A stretch of 64,000 nt of DNA, taken from Nocardioides ochotonae (GTDB lineage Bacteria > Actinomycetota > Actinomycetes > Propionibacteriales > Nocardioidaceae). The notes under the pieces are model-generated. The model was not told the DNA's origin. It was given only the letters and a program-made list of their open reading frames with translations, and made no database searches. Both the position numbers and the translations under genes were made by a program. Below are positions 62,519 through 64,000 of this stretch, in pieces. Position 1 is the stretch's first letter. Each line of letters starts with the position of its first letter. The stretch covers positions 2,095,001-2,159,000 of the forward strand of contig NZ_CP061769.1 in NCBI RefSeq assembly GCF_011420305.2. The letters are read 5' to 3'.

Positions 62519-63236
62519 CGGCGGCCTCGGGCTTGCGGAAGTACAGCACCATGCTCTTGCCGATCAGCGGGTCCAGCACCTTGCCCGCGAGCCGCAGCGC
62601 CTTGGGCTGCTTCATGATCTCCCAGACCAGCAGCTTGTGGTAGGCGCGGGCCAGCGGGTGCTCGTCGTTCTCGACGCCGACCGCGCACTTGATCCACCAG
62701 TAAGGCGAGTGCAGGCCGTGGGCGTAGTCGCGACCCTCGTACTCCAACCCGGCCTTGGTGACCTTGTCGGTCAGCTCCTTGTCGGTGTAGATGCGGATGT
62801 GGCCGCCCTCGACGTTGTGGTAGTCGTCGGAGAGCTTCCAGTTCACGACCTCGGGGAACCATCGCGGCACCGACACCGCCAGCGTGCCGCCCGGGCGCAG
62901 CACCCGGACCAGCTCCTGGATCGCCTGGATGTCGGCGGGGATGTGCTCGAGCACCTCGGCGGCGACGATGCGGTCGAACTCGCCGTCGGCGAACGGCAGC
63001 GCCAGGGCGTCGCCCTCCTTGACGTCGGCCTCGGCGCCGGCCGGGACCTCGCCGGCCTCCTTCATCGCGACGAACAGCTCGCGCACCTTGGCCAGCTCGT
63101 CGGCGTCCATGTCGAAGGCGATGACGTCGCCGCCGCGGCGGTACATCTCGAAGGCGTGGCGGCCGGCGCCACAGCCCATGTCGAGGACCCGGTCGCCGGG
63201 GCGCAGCCCGAGCCGGTCGAAATCAACGGTCAGCAT
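62511..63236 (-). CDS. Class I SAM-dependent methyltransferase (UbiE/COQ5-like fold)
   Basis: A 241-aa methyltransferase. Motif I VLDMGCGAGRHAFEMYRRG, acidic residue in VIAFDMDADELAKV, EGDALALPFADGEFDRIVAAEVLEHIP and VLRPGGTLAVSVPRWFPEVVNW. The C-terminal half has WWIKCAVGVEN. Acceptor unknown. ATG 63236 overlaps the end of the glycosyltransferase by 14 nt, and its own stop overlaps the toroid gene, so the three are translationally linked. Confidence 0.85.
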
Positions 63237-64000
63237 CGGTGTGCTCCTCCTGCTCGCGCCGGTACTCGGCGATGACGTCCTCATAGGCGGCAGCGACCTT
63301 CACGGCCACCGCCCGCCAGCTGAACAGCTCCTCGACGCGCTTGCGTCCCGCGCGCCCCATCCGCTCGCGGCGCTCGGGGTCGTCGAGCAGGGCGGCGATC
63401 GCCGTACCGAGCTCACCGACGTCGCCCGGGGTGACCAGGTCGGCGCACTCGCCGTCCGGCCCGACGACCTCCGGGATTGCGCCGGCGCGCGAGACGACCA
63501 GCGGGGTCGCGCACGCCATCAGCTCGGCGGTCGGCAGAGAGAAGCCCTCGTAGAGCGAGGGGACGCAGGCGATCTCCGCCGACCCCATCAGCTCCACGAG
63601 CTCGGCGTCGCTGACACCCGACACGAAGCGGACCGAGTCGGTGATGGCGAGCTTGTCGATGAGCTTCTCGGTGCGACCGCCCGGACGCGGCTTGGTGACG
63701 AGCACCAGCTCCAGGTCGCGCTCGGTACGCAGCTTGGCGAACGCCTCGAGCAGCGTGGAGATGCCCTTCATCGGGGCGTCGGCGCTGGCCATCGCCAGGA
63801 TCCGGCCGGGCACCCGCGGCTTCGTCGGCGGCACGAACCCGTCGTCGACGCCGAGCAGGATGACCTGCATGCGGGCCGGGTCGACGCCGAAGTCCTTCGC
63901 GATGTCGCGCTTGGAGGCCTCCGAGGGCGTCATGATCCGGCGGGCGGCCCGGGCCACCTTGGCCTGCATCCGCAGGAAGCCGTACCAGCGCCACAGGGTG
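63223..64000 (-). CDS. GT4-family glycosyltransferase, C-terminal part (runs off the window)
   Basis: The frame stays open to the right edge (TLWRWYGFLRMQAK read at the border), so the gene starts beyond the window; about 259 codons are visible. They hold the end of the first Rossmann domain (MTPSEASKRDIAKDFGVDP) and the donor domain with SADAPMKGISTLLEAF, LVTKPRPGG, a PSLYEGFSLPTAELMACATP block (E-x7-E donor-binding motif) and AGAIPEVVG. Retaining GT-B glycosyltransferase; donor and acceptor unknown. First visible gene of the overlapping GT-methyltransferase-toroid operon. Confidence 0.85.
   Translation of the reverse strand, partial: TLWRWYGFLRMQAKVARAARRIMTPSEASKRDIAKDFGVDPARMQVILLGVDDGFVPPTKPRVPGRILAMASADAPMKGISTLLEAFAKLRTERDLELVLVTKPRPGGRTEKLIDKLAITDSVRFVSGVSDAELVELMGSAEIACVPSLYEGFSLPTAELMACATPLVVSRAGAIPEVVGPDGECADLVTPGDVGELGTAIAALLDDPERRERMGRAGRKRVEELFSWRAVAVKVAAAYEDVIAEYRREQEEHTDADR

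Overview
The window is a high-GC actinobacterial chromosome segment. Several things point to a Nocardioides-like member of the Propionibacteriales, although the genus is an inference. The gene block ctaB / tkt-tal-pgi-zwf-opcA-pgl / rbpA-secG-tpiA-pgk-gap-whiA-yvcK-rapZ-uvrC is typical of Actinobacteria. WhiA, RbpA, OpcA, F420/LLM oxidoreductases and a mycothiol-type isomerase fold are all present. No rRNA, tRNA or CRISPR array was seen.

Left part (1-23,100), housekeeping. The 5' end of ctaB (minus) diverges from a six-gene plus-strand operon for the pentose phosphate pathway (tkt, tal, pgi, zwf, opcA, pgl) that ends in an 18-bp perfect hairpin. Facing it is a long minus-strand run: uvrC-rapZ-yvcK-whiA, then gap-pgk-tpiA-secG and rbpA. 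Next come a Rieske lipoprotein, uvrA with a LexA/SOS box, a DinB/maleylpyruvate-isomerase-like protein with a metallo-beta-lactamase-fold hydrolase, a small secreted peptide and an HU protein.

Middle and right part (23,300-60,700), a sterol-catabolism cluster comparable to the KstR regulon of Mycobacterium tuberculosis. It holds kshB, a small Cys protein and kshA; fadE26-fadE27; fadD17; fadD19 and an NPD oxidoreductase; echA19; an uncharacterised 412-aa gene; an aldo/keto reductase; a fadD8-like ligase; counterparts of Rv3520c, Rv3521, ltp4 and ltp3; map; two tandem CYP125-like P450 genes; fadA5; hsaB-hsaC-hsaD-hsaA; a VOC protein; kstD; an LLM oxidoreductase; a lipase/esterase-like hydrolase; and fadE34. 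Together these cover activation of the side chain (P450s, FadD ligases), its beta-oxidation (FadE26/27, EchA19, FadA5, FadE34), retro-aldol removal of branched side chains (Ltp3/Ltp4), ring opening (KstD, KshAB) and ring A/B cleavage (HsaABCD). Nine copies of a TnnAACnnGTTnnA-type palindrome (KstR-like operator) lie in the promoters of these genes. At five promoters the operator itself forms the -10 box and the start codon follows 8-9 nt later, which suggests leaderless mRNAs.

An accessory island of about 3 kb (28.5-31.2 kb) interrupts the fadE26-fadE27-fadD17 order. It carries a possibly truncated hypothetical gene, a scrambled IS5-type transposase remnant (one part inverted) and a DUF222/HNH (13E12-type) gene preceded by a good LexA box. 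Two copies of an 80-bp element with 16-bp arms built around CAATTG flank the unknown 412-aa gene, and a fragment of a third copy follows kstD.

Right edge (60,760-64,000). A SAM methyltransferase gene shares a KstR-like operator region with fadE34. It converges on an overlapping minus-strand trio: a glycosyltransferase (cut by the window end), a methyltransferase and an alpha/alpha-toroid protein usually annotated as a prenyltransferase. This trio looks like a glycolipid or glycan module of unknown product.
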